This document shows positions 33,249 to 41,972 of a DNA stretch of 64,000 bases, one piece after another. A program made the position numbers and the translations under genes. Every line of letters starts with the position of its first letter. Position 1 is the first letter of the stretch. The stretch lies in contig NZ_OZ253579.1 of assembly GCF_965263005.1 (NCBI RefSeq), forward strand, positions 868,001-932,000, read 5' to 3'. The DNA comes from Rariloculus sp965263005 (GTDB taxonomy: Bacteria > Pseudomonadota > Gammaproteobacteria > Steroidobacterales > Rariloculaceae). Below the pieces are notes generated by a model. It had not been told where the DNA came from, made no database searches, and saw only the letters and a program-made list of their open reading frames with translations.

Positions 33249-34076
33249 ATGATTGAAATTGATCGCAGAGACTTGATTGCAGGATTGGGCGGGGCCGCGG
33301 CTGTCGGCCTCATGAGTCACGAAGCCCGGGCCGATGCGCTCGAGGATGCGCTGAACGAGCGGCTCGAATTGGCGCAGGCGCCGCCCGGATCCGGCGGCGG
33401 CGGGTTCCCCACCTCGGCCGAGATCGAGGCTCAGATTCCAACGCGGGGCTACCGGCGCGGCACAGGCACATCGTTCCTGAACACGAACGGCGAGAACGTC
33501 CCGATGTTGCCTCCGCTGCCGGCCAGTCCCACGCTGTTCGATTTCTACGACCTTCGCTTCACGCGCCAGAGCAACCACTGTCTGCAGAGCGCGAACAAGG
33601 CGATGGAACGCGGTGCCGATGAGGAGATTATCCTCGCCTGCCTGCTGCACGACACGGTGCAGACCATCATGCGGACCGACCACGGCTACTGGGGCGCGCA
33701 GTTGTTCGAACCCTACGTGCCGGAGCGCACGAGCTTCGCGATCAAGTACCACCAGGCGCTGCGCTTCTATCCGGACGAAGAAGCCGGTTACGTGTACCCG
33801 GATCTGTACCGCCGGATATTCGGCGAGGACTACGTTCCCGCGGCGCACATCCGGGCCGATTGGGACATGCTGCGCAATCACGGCTGGTACGACGCGCCGC
33901 GCGAGGTGACGGTCAGCGATCTGTACGCATTCGACCCCGACGCCGTCGTGACGATGGATCCGTTCGTCGATATCGTCGGCCGCCACTTCAAGCAGCCCGA
34001 AGAGGGGCTCGGCAACGACAACAGTCCCGTGGCCCATATGTGGCGGACGATCGCAAATCCTGACGCGCCGCTGTAG
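33249..34076 (+). CDS. Tat-exported HD-domain protein (possible metal oxygenase or hydrolase)
   Basis: 275 residues. IDRRDLIAGLGGAAAVGLMS is a short Tat leader (R6, R7), with a start supported by GAGGAA upstream. The core is HD-like: H110 in RQSNHCLQSANKAM, then H134-D135 in LACLLHDTVQTI, with further histidines H145 and H168 in YHQALRFYPD. The 24-residue spacing H110 to H134 equals that in the diiron HD oxygenase PhnZ, whereas typical HD phosphohydrolases act on nucleotides inside the cell. An exported HD protein is therefore odd. I cannot name the substrate. It stands alone between the FAD/Fe-S dehydrogenase and small exported proteins on the same strand. Confidence 0.6.
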   Translation: MIEIDRRDLIAGLGGAAAVGLMSHEARADALEDALNERLELAQAPPGSGGGGFPTSAEIEAQIPTRGYRRGTGTSFLNTNGENVPMLPPLPASPTLFDFYDLRFTRQSNHCLQSANKAMERGADEEIILACLLHDTVQTIMRTDHGYWGAQLFEPYVPERTSFAIKYHQALRFYPDEEAGYVYPDLYRRIFGEDYVPAAHIRADWDMLRNHGWYDAPREVTVSDLYAFDPDAVVTMDPFVDIVGRHFKQPEEGLGNDNSPVAHMWRTIANPDAPL

Positions 34077-34217
34077 CAGAGTCGGTCGGGGCGGCACCAC
34101 GGGCGCTGCCGCGGTCAGGACGAGATGCCGTGCCCGCGATCGGAGGCCGCCCGATGCGGCAGCGGTCCTCGGTTCGGGTGGCGCTCCGCTTCGATAACGA
34201 GTTCAGGGGGATCTGCG

Positions 34218-34886
34218 ATGCGTTTGCTCAGAACGATTTCGGTCATGACGGCATTTTCGGTGGCGCTGCCGGTCGGGCTGTCGCACGCGCAGGGATGGCG
34301 TCAATACACGAGCGCGAACGACAATTTTCGAATTCACGCGCCCAGTGAATTCGAGGTCGAAGATATCGCGTATCCGTCCGAGTACGGTGCGGTCGTTCCG
34401 GCGCGCATCTACAGCTACGAGGATGGCGCGAACCGTTATTCCGTCACGGTCGTCGACTACACGGACGCCAGGGCGATACACGCGGCGCGCCCGGACCGCA
34501 CCGAAGCCGATTATGAGCTCTACTGGGAAGTGGACGTTCGGGCATCCGTCACCTATGCCGCGGCGAACCTGCGCAAGCGGGGCGGCGAGGTCACCTACGA
34601 TGCCTATCACTACATCGACCGCGTCGAAGGCCACCAGCTACAGATCACCAACGACGACGGGTCGCGTACCTTTGCCGCGATCTATCTGCATGACAGCCGT
34701 CTGTACATCTCCGAGGCGACCGTAGCGCCCGGCTCGCCGCCGCCCGGCATGTTCCAGCAGTCGCTCGAGTTTCTTGACGACGCCGGCAACAGGATTCGCT
34801 ACCGCAACTACGCCGACGCGATAAAGGTACGTAACGCGGAGATCAGCCCCGACACCAACCCTGCCATCAGCTCCGATGTGCAGTAG
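34218..34886 (+). CDS. Exported protein of unknown function
   Basis: 222 residues from the ATG at 34218, with AGGGGG 7 bp upstream and a clean Sec signal peptide (LLRTISVMTAFSVALPV ... SHAQ). The mature part begins WRQYTSANDNFRIHAPSEFEVE, a pattern seen in small exported proteins that carry a lipid- or protein-binding beta fold, and includes YSVTVVDYTDA and TFAAIYLHDSRLYISEA. I do not recognise a catalytic site. The DUF6152 gene follows 22 bp later and is probably in the same transcript. Confidence 0.75.
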   Translation: MRLLRTISVMTAFSVALPVGLSHAQGWRQYTSANDNFRIHAPSEFEVEDIAYPSEYGAVVPARIYSYEDGANRYSVTVVDYTDARAIHAARPDRTEADYELYWEVDVRASVTYAAANLRKRGGEVTYDAYHYIDRVEGHQLQITNDDGSRTFAAIYLHDSRLYISEATVAPGSPPPGMFQQSLEFLDDAGNRIRYRNYADAIKVRNAEISPDTNPAISSDVQ

Positions 34887-34908
34887 CGTTCGACGGGAGG
34901 ACGGCAGC

Positions 34909-35280
34909 ATGAGGATCACGAGCCTGACTTTCGCCGTCATGGCGGCGATGCTGCTGGCGCTGCCGGCGTCTGCGCATCATTCCCACGGCAATTACCGGAT
35001 GACCGAGTACACGCACCTGACCGGTACCGTAACTGAGCTTCACTGGGTCAACCCTCACACGTGGGTCTATCTCGACGTCACGGATGCCGACGGACAGACG
35101 GCGACCTGGCTCCTCGAAGCGGCCTCGGCGGGCACGCTGCGCAGGCAGGGCATCGCCGAGGACCTCGTGCAGCCCGGCGATGCGGTCTCGGTCCGCTGTC
35201 ATCGGCTCAGGGACGGCTCGAACGGTTGCCTGCTCGGGTTTCTGACGCCCGAAGGCGACGTCGAGCAGGAATGGGACTGA
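34909..35280 (+). CDS. DUF6152 family exported protein
   Basis: 123 residues with a short Sec signal (LTFAVMAAMLLALPASAHH) and GGGAGG 8 bp before the ATG at 34909. The mature sequence starts HHSHGNYRMTEYTHLTGTVTELHWVNPH in form: a histidine-rich start, then TGTV..LHWVNPHTW and a beta-rich body ending with GFLTPEG, all typical of the DUF6152 group. These proteins have no known reaction; the fold suggests binding in the periplasm, and the histidines could hold a metal. Likely co-transcribed with the gene upstream. Confidence 0.8.
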   Translation: MRITSLTFAVMAAMLLALPASAHHSHGNYRMTEYTHLTGTVTELHWVNPHTWVYLDVTDADGQTATWLLEAASAGTLRRQGIAEDLVQPGDAVSVRCHRLRDGSNGCLLGFLTPEGDVEQEWD

Positions 35281-35376
35281 TCCACCGAGCCGCGCGCCCG
35301 ATCCGTCGACCCGCCGGTCGGGAGCGTAAGGGCCGTGCCGCCAGCTTTTCGCCGGCGACACTAATGGCAACGCGCG

Positions 35377-36357
35377 TTATCGCACCGCGATCGGATTCCC
35401 CGGCGAGCCAGTCGCCCCCTTGAGCTTCAGCGGCGCGAAGATGAACGCGAACTCGTAGACTCCGTCTGCCGCAAGCGCGCTCAGATCGAGGTTTTCGAAG
35501 TTGTAGATGCCATTGCGCACGAGCAGCCATTCGTGGCCCGCGATCCCGTCTTCGGGATTTTCGCCGGGCACGGCTTCCACCGGGTAGGTGTCGCCGCCGG
35601 TCATTACGATCTTGCGGTCCGTGAGCCAGCGAAGGGCCGTGATGCCGGGGCCCGGCGGGTTGCCGCCGTACGTTTCGTTGTCGACCATCCAGAGCTGCCC
35701 CCATCCCGTATGGAAAAGCACGGCGTCGCCTTCGTTAATCGACACGCCCTGCATCTGAAGCGTAGCCTCGATATCCTCGACCGTAATCACGTAGCTTTCA
35801 TCAAGCCGATCCACGCCCTTGTACCTCGCCACGTCGATGAGTACACCGCGGGTGAAGAGCACACCGACATTTTCGATGCCGAGCCGCTCCAGTCCATAGG
35901 CCGTGCCGAACTCTGACAACCTGAAGCCGTTGTAGAACACGTGATCGCCGTCGCGCTCGACGCCGATGTGACCGAGCCCGTCGAATTGAGTGCCGACCTG
36001 GCCGATCTCCGCGCTCACGAGTTCGTCGTTGTAGACGGTGCCGCCCTCGACCGCAGCCGGGCTCGTCGGCAATCCCGGAATCGTGAGGCTGAAGTGGCGG
36101 TTGCCGACGAGCGGCATGCCCGCCTCGTAGACGCGGCCGAGTTCGTATATCCGGCCTTCCTCGATCAGCGACACGGCTTCGAGCACCTTGGCCGGCGTGA
36201 TGCGGTTCGCCGCGCCGCGTTCGTCGTCCGCGCCCCATTCCGAGGGCCACCATTCGCCGTCCTCCGGTGTCTGTGCCGCCGCGAACGGCGTTGCAATCAG
36301 CGCAATCAGCGCCAGGCCAAAAATGCGGCAGCTCGCCTGCCCGAGGTTTGTTTTCAT
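35377..36357 (-). CDS. Exported cyclase-family (kynurenine formamidase-like) hydrolase
   Basis: 326 residues with a Sec signal peptide ending ATPFAAAQ. The mature part shows the cyclase/KynB-like fold: DDERGAANRITPAKVLEA, IYELGRVYEAGMP, GTQFDGLGHIGV (a variant of the HxGTHxDxxxH metal motif), RGVLIDVARYKG and VLFHTGWGQLW. Cytoplasmic relatives hydrolyse formamides or lactams with Zn or Mn; here the signal peptide places it in the periplasm. It is convergent with the DUF6152 gene. A short open frame resembling the end of an outer-membrane receptor lies just upstream. Confidence 0.8.
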   Translation of the reverse strand: MKTNLGQASCRIFGLALIALIATPFAAAQTPEDGEWWPSEWGADDERGAANRITPAKVLEAVSLIEEGRIYELGRVYEAGMPLVGNRHFSLTIPGLPTSPAAVEGGTVYNDELVSAEIGQVGTQFDGLGHIGVERDGDHVFYNGFRLSEFGTAYGLERLGIENVGVLFTRGVLIDVARYKGVDRLDESYVITVEDIEATLQMQGVSINEGDAVLFHTGWGQLWMVDNETYGGNPPGPGITALRWLTDRKIVMTGGDTYPVEAVPGENPEDGIAGHEWLLVRNGIYNFENLDLSALAADGVYEFAFIFAPLKLKGATGSPGNPIAVR

Positions 36358-36393
36358 CGTGTGTATTCTCCTTGTGCGGTTACCGCAACGTCG

Positions 36394-36543
36394 CTATAGC
36401 GTGCCGCCGATCGACAGATCGAACAAGGCGGGGCTGACAACGCTGTCGGCATTGCCGAACCTCTGAACCGGGCAGAACGTGTAGTCGGCGGCAAGATACA
36501 CGGTCCGGCCATAGGCGGATGATCGCTCGCGAGCGCAGTATAC
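36394..36543 (-). pseudogene. Possible C-terminal fragment of a TonB-dependent receptor
   Basis: The minus frame from 36543 to a TAG at 36394-36396 reads SSAYGRTVYLAADYTF and continues about 25 residues. The phrase GRTVYLAADYTF resembles the last beta strand of TonB-dependent outer-membrane receptors, which end in an aromatic residue. There is no start codon, and a stop lies just before, so if real it is the tail of a lost gene that preceded the cyclase gene. The match is short and may be chance. Confidence 0.3.
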
Positions 36544-36572
36544 TCATGCGGCCAACTCAACCGGAGGTTCCA

Positions 36573-37517
36573 ATGGTCAACAGAGTGCTCGGTTCGTTCT
36601 CAGCCATGCTGCTGCTCGCCGCGCTCGCGGCCGGCCCGATCGCCGCGCAGGAGCGTCAGTGGGGCCAGGACCGGTCCATCGAGCAAGTGTCTCAGAGTGT
36701 CTATCGCTGGGGGTCGGACGGTCAGTACGGTGCCTACATCCTGACTTCGGAAGGCATCATCGTCGTCGACGGCCACTACTGCCCGTCAGGGACGGTGGAT
36801 TGGCTCAAGTCGGAGCTTGCGAGGCGCCACGATGTGCCGGTCAGCTTCCTGGTGCTCAGTCACGATCACCAGGATCACACGTGCAACTCGCAGCTCTTCG
36901 ACGATACGGCCGTCACGGTCGGGCATCGCAATATCAGGCCGCACATCGTGCGCGAGCAGCGCATCTCGTCCGTGCCAGATGTCACCTTCGAGAACGAGAT
37001 GGATCTTCATCTCGGCGGCGTCAAGGTGACGCTGCTCTATGTCGGGCCGTCGCACAGCGACAATCTGATACACGTGCACGTACCCGACGAAGGCGTCCTG
37101 ATCTCGATCGATATCGCCCGCGACTCGCTGTTCCCGGACCTCAGAGACATGGATGTGCACGGCATGCTGCGCGGTTTGCGGACGCTCAGCCGGCTCGACA
37201 ACGTGGACGTCGTGCTGCCCGGCCATGGCCCGAGGCTGCTCGAACAGGACAACTTCATGCGCATGCACGAATTCCTTCAGACGCTGCACGATAGCGTGCT
37301 CGATCACATGATCGCGGGCAGGCCGCTGCCGGAGATACGGCGTCTCGTAACGATGGAGGAGTTCCGCGATCTCGGCGGCATCGATACCGCCCTCGACCCG
37401 AACATCGTGACGATGTACGACTTTCTCTACCGGTATCGTGAGCCGAACGACCGGCTCACCGAGTTCGAGGCAGTAAGTTGCATCGAGGACAGCAGCGCCT
37501 GCCGCACATCCGATTGA
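36573..37517 (+). CDS. Exported metallo-beta-lactamase fold hydrolase
   Basis: 314 residues from the ATG at 36573, with CGGAGG 5 bp upstream and a Sec signal ending AGPIAAQ. The MBL zinc motif is LSHDHQDHTC (H97, H99, D101, H102), preceded by SEGIIVVDGHYC and followed by GPSHSDNLIHVHVP and VVLPGHGPRL. It belongs to the periplasmic MBL group that includes quinoprotein-relay-like and subclass-B-like hydrolases; the substrate is unknown. The later MBL at 56369 shares the same overall plan. It stands alone, convergent with the sugar dehydrogenase. Confidence 0.85.
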   Translation: MVNRVLGSFSAMLLLAALAAGPIAAQERQWGQDRSIEQVSQSVYRWGSDGQYGAYILTSEGIIVVDGHYCPSGTVDWLKSELARRHDVPVSFLVLSHDHQDHTCNSQLFDDTAVTVGHRNIRPHIVREQRISSVPDVTFENEMDLHLGGVKVTLLYVGPSHSDNLIHVHVPDEGVLISIDIARDSLFPDLRDMDVHGMLRGLRTLSRLDNVDVVLPGHGPRLLEQDNFMRMHEFLQTLHDSVLDHMIAGRPLPEIRRLVTMEEFRDLGGIDTALDPNIVTMYDFLYRYREPNDRLTEFEAVSCIEDSSACRTSD

Positions 37518-37691
37518 GCGCGGCGTAGCGCGCGAACGGGGAATCCGAGCGCAGTCTCACGTGGTAGTGCGCGGCCGCGTCAGCGCGCGGTTTCGGCCAG
37601 CAAAGAGCGCGGCGGCTGCAGCGCCGCCCGAACTCAAGAATTCAGGCGGCGTATTGCAAGAACGCGGCCGCCGGGCAGCGGCCCGAGCGGC

Positions 37692-38906
37692 TCAGTCCGC
37701 GGGCACGAGCCGGACGAGCGGTGTCGGGAGGCCGACCCGATTGTCGACGGCAAGGTAGATGTAGCCGTCCGGACCCTGGCGCACGTCGCGGATCCTGAGA
37801 TCGCCCCCGAGCAGCGGCTCCCTGTGCGCGACGCCGCCCTGCTCGTTGAGCCAGATCCGCGACAGCCGCTGGTGATCGGCCGAAAGGCCGCCCGCGAACA
37901 GGTTGCCTTTCCACATCGGGAACGCGTCGCCGTCGTATACCGCGAGGCCCGAGGCGCCGATCGACGGGACCCAGAACAGCGCCGGCTGCTCCATGCCTTC
38001 GCGGTGCGGTGTGGAGTGAATCGCCAGGCCGCTGCGGTAGTTGACGCCGTAGCCGATCACGGGCCAGCCGTAGTTGCGGCCGGGACGCGACAGATTGAGC
38101 TCGTCACCGCCCTGCGGTCCGTGCTCGGTCGCCCAGACTTCGCCGGTTTCCGGATGGATCGCGAGGCTCTGCGGATTCCTGTGGCCGTAGCTCCAGATTT
38201 CAGGCAGCGCGTCGCTGCGCCCGACGAACGGATTGTCGGCCGGGACGCTGCCGTCATCGTGGAGCCTTAGGATCGTGCCCTGGTGGTTCATCGGGTTCTG
38301 CGCCGGGTGAGCCTCAAGGTCGCCTTGCGGCGGCGCCATGCGATCACCGACCGTGATGAACAGGTAGCCGTCGGCGTCGAACGCGAGCTTGGCACCGTAG
38401 TGGCCGGACCTTTCGCTCCAGGCCTTCGCCTCGAAGATTTCCTCGACGTCGGTCAGGCTATCGTTTTCGAGGCGCCCGCGAAGGACGGCCGTCGTACTCT
38501 GCGAATTATCCGCGTTGCCCTTGGCGTAGCTCAGGTACACCAACCGGTTGGACTCGAAGTCGGGGTGCAGCGCAACTTCCATGAGACCGCCCTGACCGGC
38601 GACGCGGGCTGGCGGCGTACCGCCGACCGGGTCGGGCAAGAGCTCGCCGTCCCTGACGATCCTGAGCCGTCCCGGCCGCTCGGTGACGAGTATGTCGCCT
38701 TCGGGCAGAAAGGCGATGCTCCACGGGTTCTCGAACCCGTCGGCGACGATCTCCACGGTGAAGTCGTGTGCCTGCGATTGGATCACCTGGGCGTGGGTTG
38801 GCGCGGCGGCGAGCGCGAGGCCTGCGACGGCCATGAGCCACGATGCGGCCGTTGCCGCGTTGCCGCCGCGGGAGGAGGAGCGTATGGAAACCGTTAGACC
38901 GTACAT
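37692..38906 (-). CDS. PQQ-dependent aldose sugar dehydrogenase (YliI/GSDH-like)
   Basis: 404 residues with a Sec signal peptide ending APTHAQ. The six-bladed GSDH propeller is clear: PWSIAFLPEGDILVTERPGR, RVAGQGGLMEVALHPDF, the catalytic His169 in SGHYGAKLAFDADGYLF, PEIWSYGHRNPQSLAIHP, WATEHGPQGGDELN and NYGWPVIGYG. These match E. coli YliI and soluble glucose dehydrogenase, enzymes that oxidise aldose sugars in the periplasm with PQQ. AAGGGGG precedes the start. It is convergent with the MBL gene at 36573 and divergent from the glyoxalase II gene. Confidence 0.9.
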   Translation of the reverse strand: MYGLTVSIRSSSRGGNAATAASWLMAVAGLALAAAPTHAQVIQSQAHDFTVEIVADGFENPWSIAFLPEGDILVTERPGRLRIVRDGELLPDPVGGTPPARVAGQGGLMEVALHPDFESNRLVYLSYAKGNADNSQSTTAVLRGRLENDSLTDVEEIFEAKAWSERSGHYGAKLAFDADGYLFITVGDRMAPPQGDLEAHPAQNPMNHQGTILRLHDDGSVPADNPFVGRSDALPEIWSYGHRNPQSLAIHPETGEVWATEHGPQGGDELNLSRPGRNYGWPVIGYGVNYRSGLAIHSTPHREGMEQPALFWVPSIGASGLAVYDGDAFPMWKGNLFAGGLSADHQRLSRIWLNEQGGVAHREPLLGGDLRIRDVRQGPDGYIYLAVDNRVGLPTPLVRLVPAD

Positions 38907-39077
38907 GGGGCCCCCTTGTACATCTGGTTTGAATGGTTGTCTGGCAGGCAGCAGAGTTTACACCACGAACGCACGCCGCGAAGCAGGAAAGAGCCCCGGC
39001 GGCGAACGCTCGCGCGGCCCGCGAGGAATTGCTAATGTGCCGAACCGCCCGCGATTCACAGGTGGAGACCGCATCAC

Positions 39078-39869
39078 ATGCTTGTCGAGCAGATCTGGAC
39101 GGCCAACGCGTACCGCAACTTCAACTACCTGATCGCATGCGAGGAGACGGGCGAGACGCTCGCCGTCGACCCGCTCGACCACCGTAAGTGCCTGGCCGTC
39201 GCAAGGGACAGGGGCTGGCAGATAACGCAGATCCTGAACACCCACGAACACGGCGATCACACGGGCGGCAACCGCGCGATGATCGCGGCGACCAACGCAA
39301 GGCTGCTGGCCCACGCAAATGCGCACAGGGCGATTCCGGGCGTCGATCGCGGTCTCGCCGCCGGCGACGTGATCAGGGTCGGCAAGACGGTCGAGCTCGA
39401 GGCGCTCGATACGCCAGGCCACACGATGAGCCATGTCTGCGTGCTCTCTCATTCGTCGAAGCCCGCGCTGTTCTGCGGTGACACGCTGTTCAACGCCGGC
39501 GCCGGCAACTGTCATCACGGCGGTCATCCCGAGGAGCTCTACGCGACCTTCGCCAATCAGCTCGCCGGGCTCCCCGATGACGTGCTGGTCTACCCGGGGC
39601 ACGACTACATGACGAACAACCTGGGTTTTACGCTCGACCGTGAGCCCGACAATCACGCCGCGCGGCATCTGCTCGAGCAGGTCGCCTCGCAGGATCCGAA
39701 CGAGGCGCTCGTCTCGACGCTCGGCATGGAGAAGGAATTCAACACTTTCTTCCGCCTGCAGAGCCCCACGGTCATCGCGCGCCTGCGTGAGGAGTTTCCG
39801 GACCTGCCGGACCAGCCCGATGCGAGGACGGTGTTCCTCAAGCTGCGGGAGCTTCGCAACCGCTGGTGA
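39078..39869 (+). CDS. gloB: Hydroxyacylglutathione hydrolase (glyoxalase II)
   Basis: 263 residues, the usual size for GloB, with no signal peptide. The zinc motif is NTHEHGDHTGG (H56, H58, D60, H61), followed by VCVLSHSSKPALFCGDTLF and the C-terminal domain with VYPGHDYMTNNLGF and LREEFPDLPD. It hydrolyses S-D-lactoylglutathione to D-lactate and glutathione in the cytoplasm, the second step of methylglyoxal detoxification. The D-lactate could feed a dehydrogenase such as that at 30173, though that is a guess. A GGTGGAG site precedes the ATG. Convergent with the ABC permease gene. Confidence 0.88.
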   Translation: MLVEQIWTANAYRNFNYLIACEETGETLAVDPLDHRKCLAVARDRGWQITQILNTHEHGDHTGGNRAMIAATNARLLAHANAHRAIPGVDRGLAAGDVIRVGKTVELEALDTPGHTMSHVCVLSHSSKPALFCGDTLFNAGAGNCHHGGHPEELYATFANQLAGLPDDVLVYPGHDYMTNNLGFTLDREPDNHAARHLLEQVASQDPNEALVSTLGMEKEFNTFFRLQSPTVIARLREEFPDLPDQPDARTVFLKLRELRNRW

Positions 39870-39905
39870 CGCGGCCGCGGCTACGCCGATCGGCGCACGG
39901 CCGCG
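39870..39905. terminator. Strong hairpin between convergent genes
   Basis: CGCGGCCG at 39870-39877 pairs with CGGCCGCG at 39898-39905, and the loop can fold further (GCCGATCGGC). It lies between the convergent gloB and ABC permease genes and may end both transcripts, but no T run is present. Confidence 0.4.
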
Positions 39906-39942
39906 GAGCCGGTACGGCGGCGCGGGCTGAGCGCTTTGTCGG

Positions 39943-40704
39943 TCATTTCCGCAGGCGATAGCCCGTCTTGAAAATCGTCCGCACGATCAGCGTGCACACG
40001 ACAAGAAACACGAAAGCCATCGTGATGCTGATGCCTACGCTGACGTCGGCGTTCTCGTAGAAGCTCCAGCGGAAACCGCTGACCAGGTAAACGATGGGGT
40101 TGAACAGCGTGATCGTTTGCCAGACGGGCGGCAGCATACTGATCGAATAGAAGCTGCCGCCGAGAAAGGTCAGCGGCGTGATGATCAACAGTGGCACGAT
40201 CTGCAGGCGTTCGAAGCTGTCCGCCCAGATGCCGAGAATGAAGCCGAGCAGGCTGAAGGTCACGGCCGTGAGCACGAGGAACGCCATCATCCAGATCGGG
40301 TGAGCGATTTCGAGCGGCACGAACAGGCCGGCCGTCGCGAGAATGATCAGGCCGAGGACCGCCGACTTCGTCGCCGCAGCGCCGACATAGCCGAGCACGA
40401 TCTCGACATACGACACCGGCGCCGACAGTATCTCGTAGATCGTGCCCGTGAACCGGGGGAAGTAGATGCCGAACGAAGCGTTCATGACGCTCTGCATGAG
40501 CAGCGAGAGCATGATGAGGCCGGGCACGATGAACGCGCCGTAGCTCACGCCGTCAACCTCCGTGATGCGCGAGCCGATCGCTGCGCCGAAAACGACGAAG
40601 TAGAGCGATGTGGACACGACGGGCGCAACGATGCTCTGCAGCAGCGTGCGCCAGGTTCGCGCCATCTCGAACATGTAGATTGCCCGTACGGCGTACAGGT
40701 TCAT
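39943..40704 (-). CDS. ABC-2 type exporter permease (YadH-like)
   Basis: 253 residues with six membrane segments. The ABC-2 pattern is visible: EMARTWRTLLQSIVAPVVS at the N-terminus, GVSYGAFIVPGLIMLSLLMQ, the family motif region VLGYVGAAATKSAVLGLIIL and PLTFLGGSFYSISMLPPVWQ. It overlaps the ATPase gene by 4 bp (ATGA), so the two are translationally coupled and form a complete exporter. YadGH-type exporters are thought to move lipids, polysaccharides or drugs; the cargo is unknown here. Confidence 0.9.
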   Translation of the reverse strand: MNLYAVRAIYMFEMARTWRTLLQSIVAPVVSTSLYFVVFGAAIGSRITEVDGVSYGAFIVPGLIMLSLLMQSVMNASFGIYFPRFTGTIYEILSAPVSYVEIVLGYVGAAATKSAVLGLIILATAGLFVPLEIAHPIWMMAFLVLTAVTFSLLGFILGIWADSFERLQIVPLLIITPLTFLGGSFYSISMLPPVWQTITLFNPIVYLVSGFRWSFYENADVSVGISITMAFVFLVVCTLIVRTIFKTGYRLRK

Positions 40705-41633
40705 GCCGGCCTCTTCACGAGATTGACGAAGATCTCTTCGAGGGAGCTTTGAGTGGTGTGCAGGTCCTTGAAGCCGATTCTCGCGTCATTGAGCTCGCTC
40801 AGCAGGGCCGTGATGCCGGTGCGCTCGGCCTGCGTATCGTAGGTGAATATGAGCTCCGATCCGCCGTTGGCGAGCTCGAGGCTGAAGCCCGCGAGCCGTT
40901 CGGGCAGTTCGGTCAGCGGGTCGTGCAGTTCGAGCGTCAATTGCTTCTTGCCGAGCATCCGCATGAGCCTGGTCGTCTCCTCGACGAGTATGAGCTCACC
41001 GTTGTTGATCACGCCGATCCGATCGGCCATCTGCTCGGCTTCCTCGATGTAGTGCGTCGTCAGGATGATCGTGACGCCGGAGTCGCGCAGCGACCGCACG
41101 GTGGCCCACATATCCTTGCGAAGCTCGACGTCGACGCCGGCCGTCGGCTCGTCGAGAAACAGAATCCGCGGTTCGTGCGAGAGTGCCTTGGCGATCAGGA
41201 TGCGGCGCTTCATACCGCCCGACAGCGTGCGGATCTCGTCGTCCTTCTTTTCCCACAGGTGGACCTCCCTGAGCACGTGCTCGATGTGGGCCGGATTCGC
41301 CTTCTTGCCGAACAGCCCGCGCGTGAAGCTCACCGTGGCCCAAACCGTTTCGAAGGCGTCAGTCGTCAGTTCTTGCGGCACGAGACCGATGAGCGAGCGC
41401 GCGGCACGGTAGTCGGCAACGATGTCGTGACCGTTGACCGTCACCTTGCCTTGAGTCGGGTTGACGAGTCCGCACACGATGCTGATCAGCGTCGTCTTGC
41501 CGGCGCCGTTGGGGCCAAGCAGTGCGAGTATCTCGCCGCGGCGAATGCCGAGGTTCACGTTCCTGAGCGCCTCGAAGCCGGAAGCGTAGGTCTTCGACAC
41601 GCGCTCGATCGAAACGATATCTGTGGACTCCAT
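40701..41633 (-). CDS. ABC exporter ATP-binding protein (YadG-like)
   Basis: 310 residues. Walker A is GPNGAGKT at about 40-47, the signature LSGGMKRR starts at 137, and Walker B ILFLDEPTAGVD follows at 157-168, with an H-loop in LTTHYIEEAEQMADR. The C-terminal 80 residues are the regulatory tail of the CcmA/YadG group. It powers the permease encoded 4 bp overlapping downstream. The gene is first in the operon; the 339-bp gap upstream holds an inverted repeat and the presumed promoter. Confidence 0.93.
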   Translation of the reverse strand: MESTDIVSIERVSKTYASGFEALRNVNLGIRRGEILALLGPNGAGKTTLISIVCGLVNPTQGKVTVNGHDIVADYRAARSLIGLVPQELTTDAFETVWATVSFTRGLFGKKANPAHIEHVLREVHLWEKKDDEIRTLSGGMKRRILIAKALSHEPRILFLDEPTAGVDVELRKDMWATVRSLRDSGVTIILTTHYIEEAEQMADRIGVINNGELILVEETTRLMRMLGKKQLTLELHDPLTELPERLAGFSLELANGGSELIFTYDTQAERTGITALLSELNDARIGFKDLHTTQSSLEEIFVNLVKRPA

Positions 41634-41972
41634 CAGTGCTGCCTTTCTCGGCCGACTTCCTTCGCGCGGGACGACAAATTGTACAGCTTGCCGCCTGGCA
41701 AGCCTTTAAGCCGCATGGCTCACCAACTTCCGGAAACCGGAAAGCACAAGCAGAGAGCAACGTGTAGTTCCCAACATGACAAGAACCTCAAGTTCAAGCG
41801 GCAAGCTATCGGCGAACGGAACGGATGGTGAGCCATGCGCATGAAGCGTAAGGCGCAGCCCGGTCGGATCCGCCGCGCAGCGCCTGCCGTGCTCGGGAAA
41901 CCCCGTCACCGCGGCATTACCGCGGCATCATCTGCGTGGGTCGTGGCGCAGGTCCGTGCCATCCCTCTCGTC
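41634..41972. other. Intergenic region with a 14-bp inverted repeat
   Basis: A 339-bp gap between the ATPase gene and the AsmA-like gene, both on the minus strand. Positions 41712-41725 and 41826-41839 are exact inverted copies (CGCATGGCTCACCA and its complement), enclosing about 100 bp that is more A-rich than the neighbours. The enclosed piece has only very short open frames. It may be a small mobile-element relic. The rest of the gap shows nothing I recognise. Confidence 0.45.

Noticed and set aside
34125..34217. Upstream in-frame extension of the exported protein at 34218
   Set aside because: It lacks a signal and a ribosome site, while the internal ATG has AGGGGG 7 bp upstream and a clean signal peptide.
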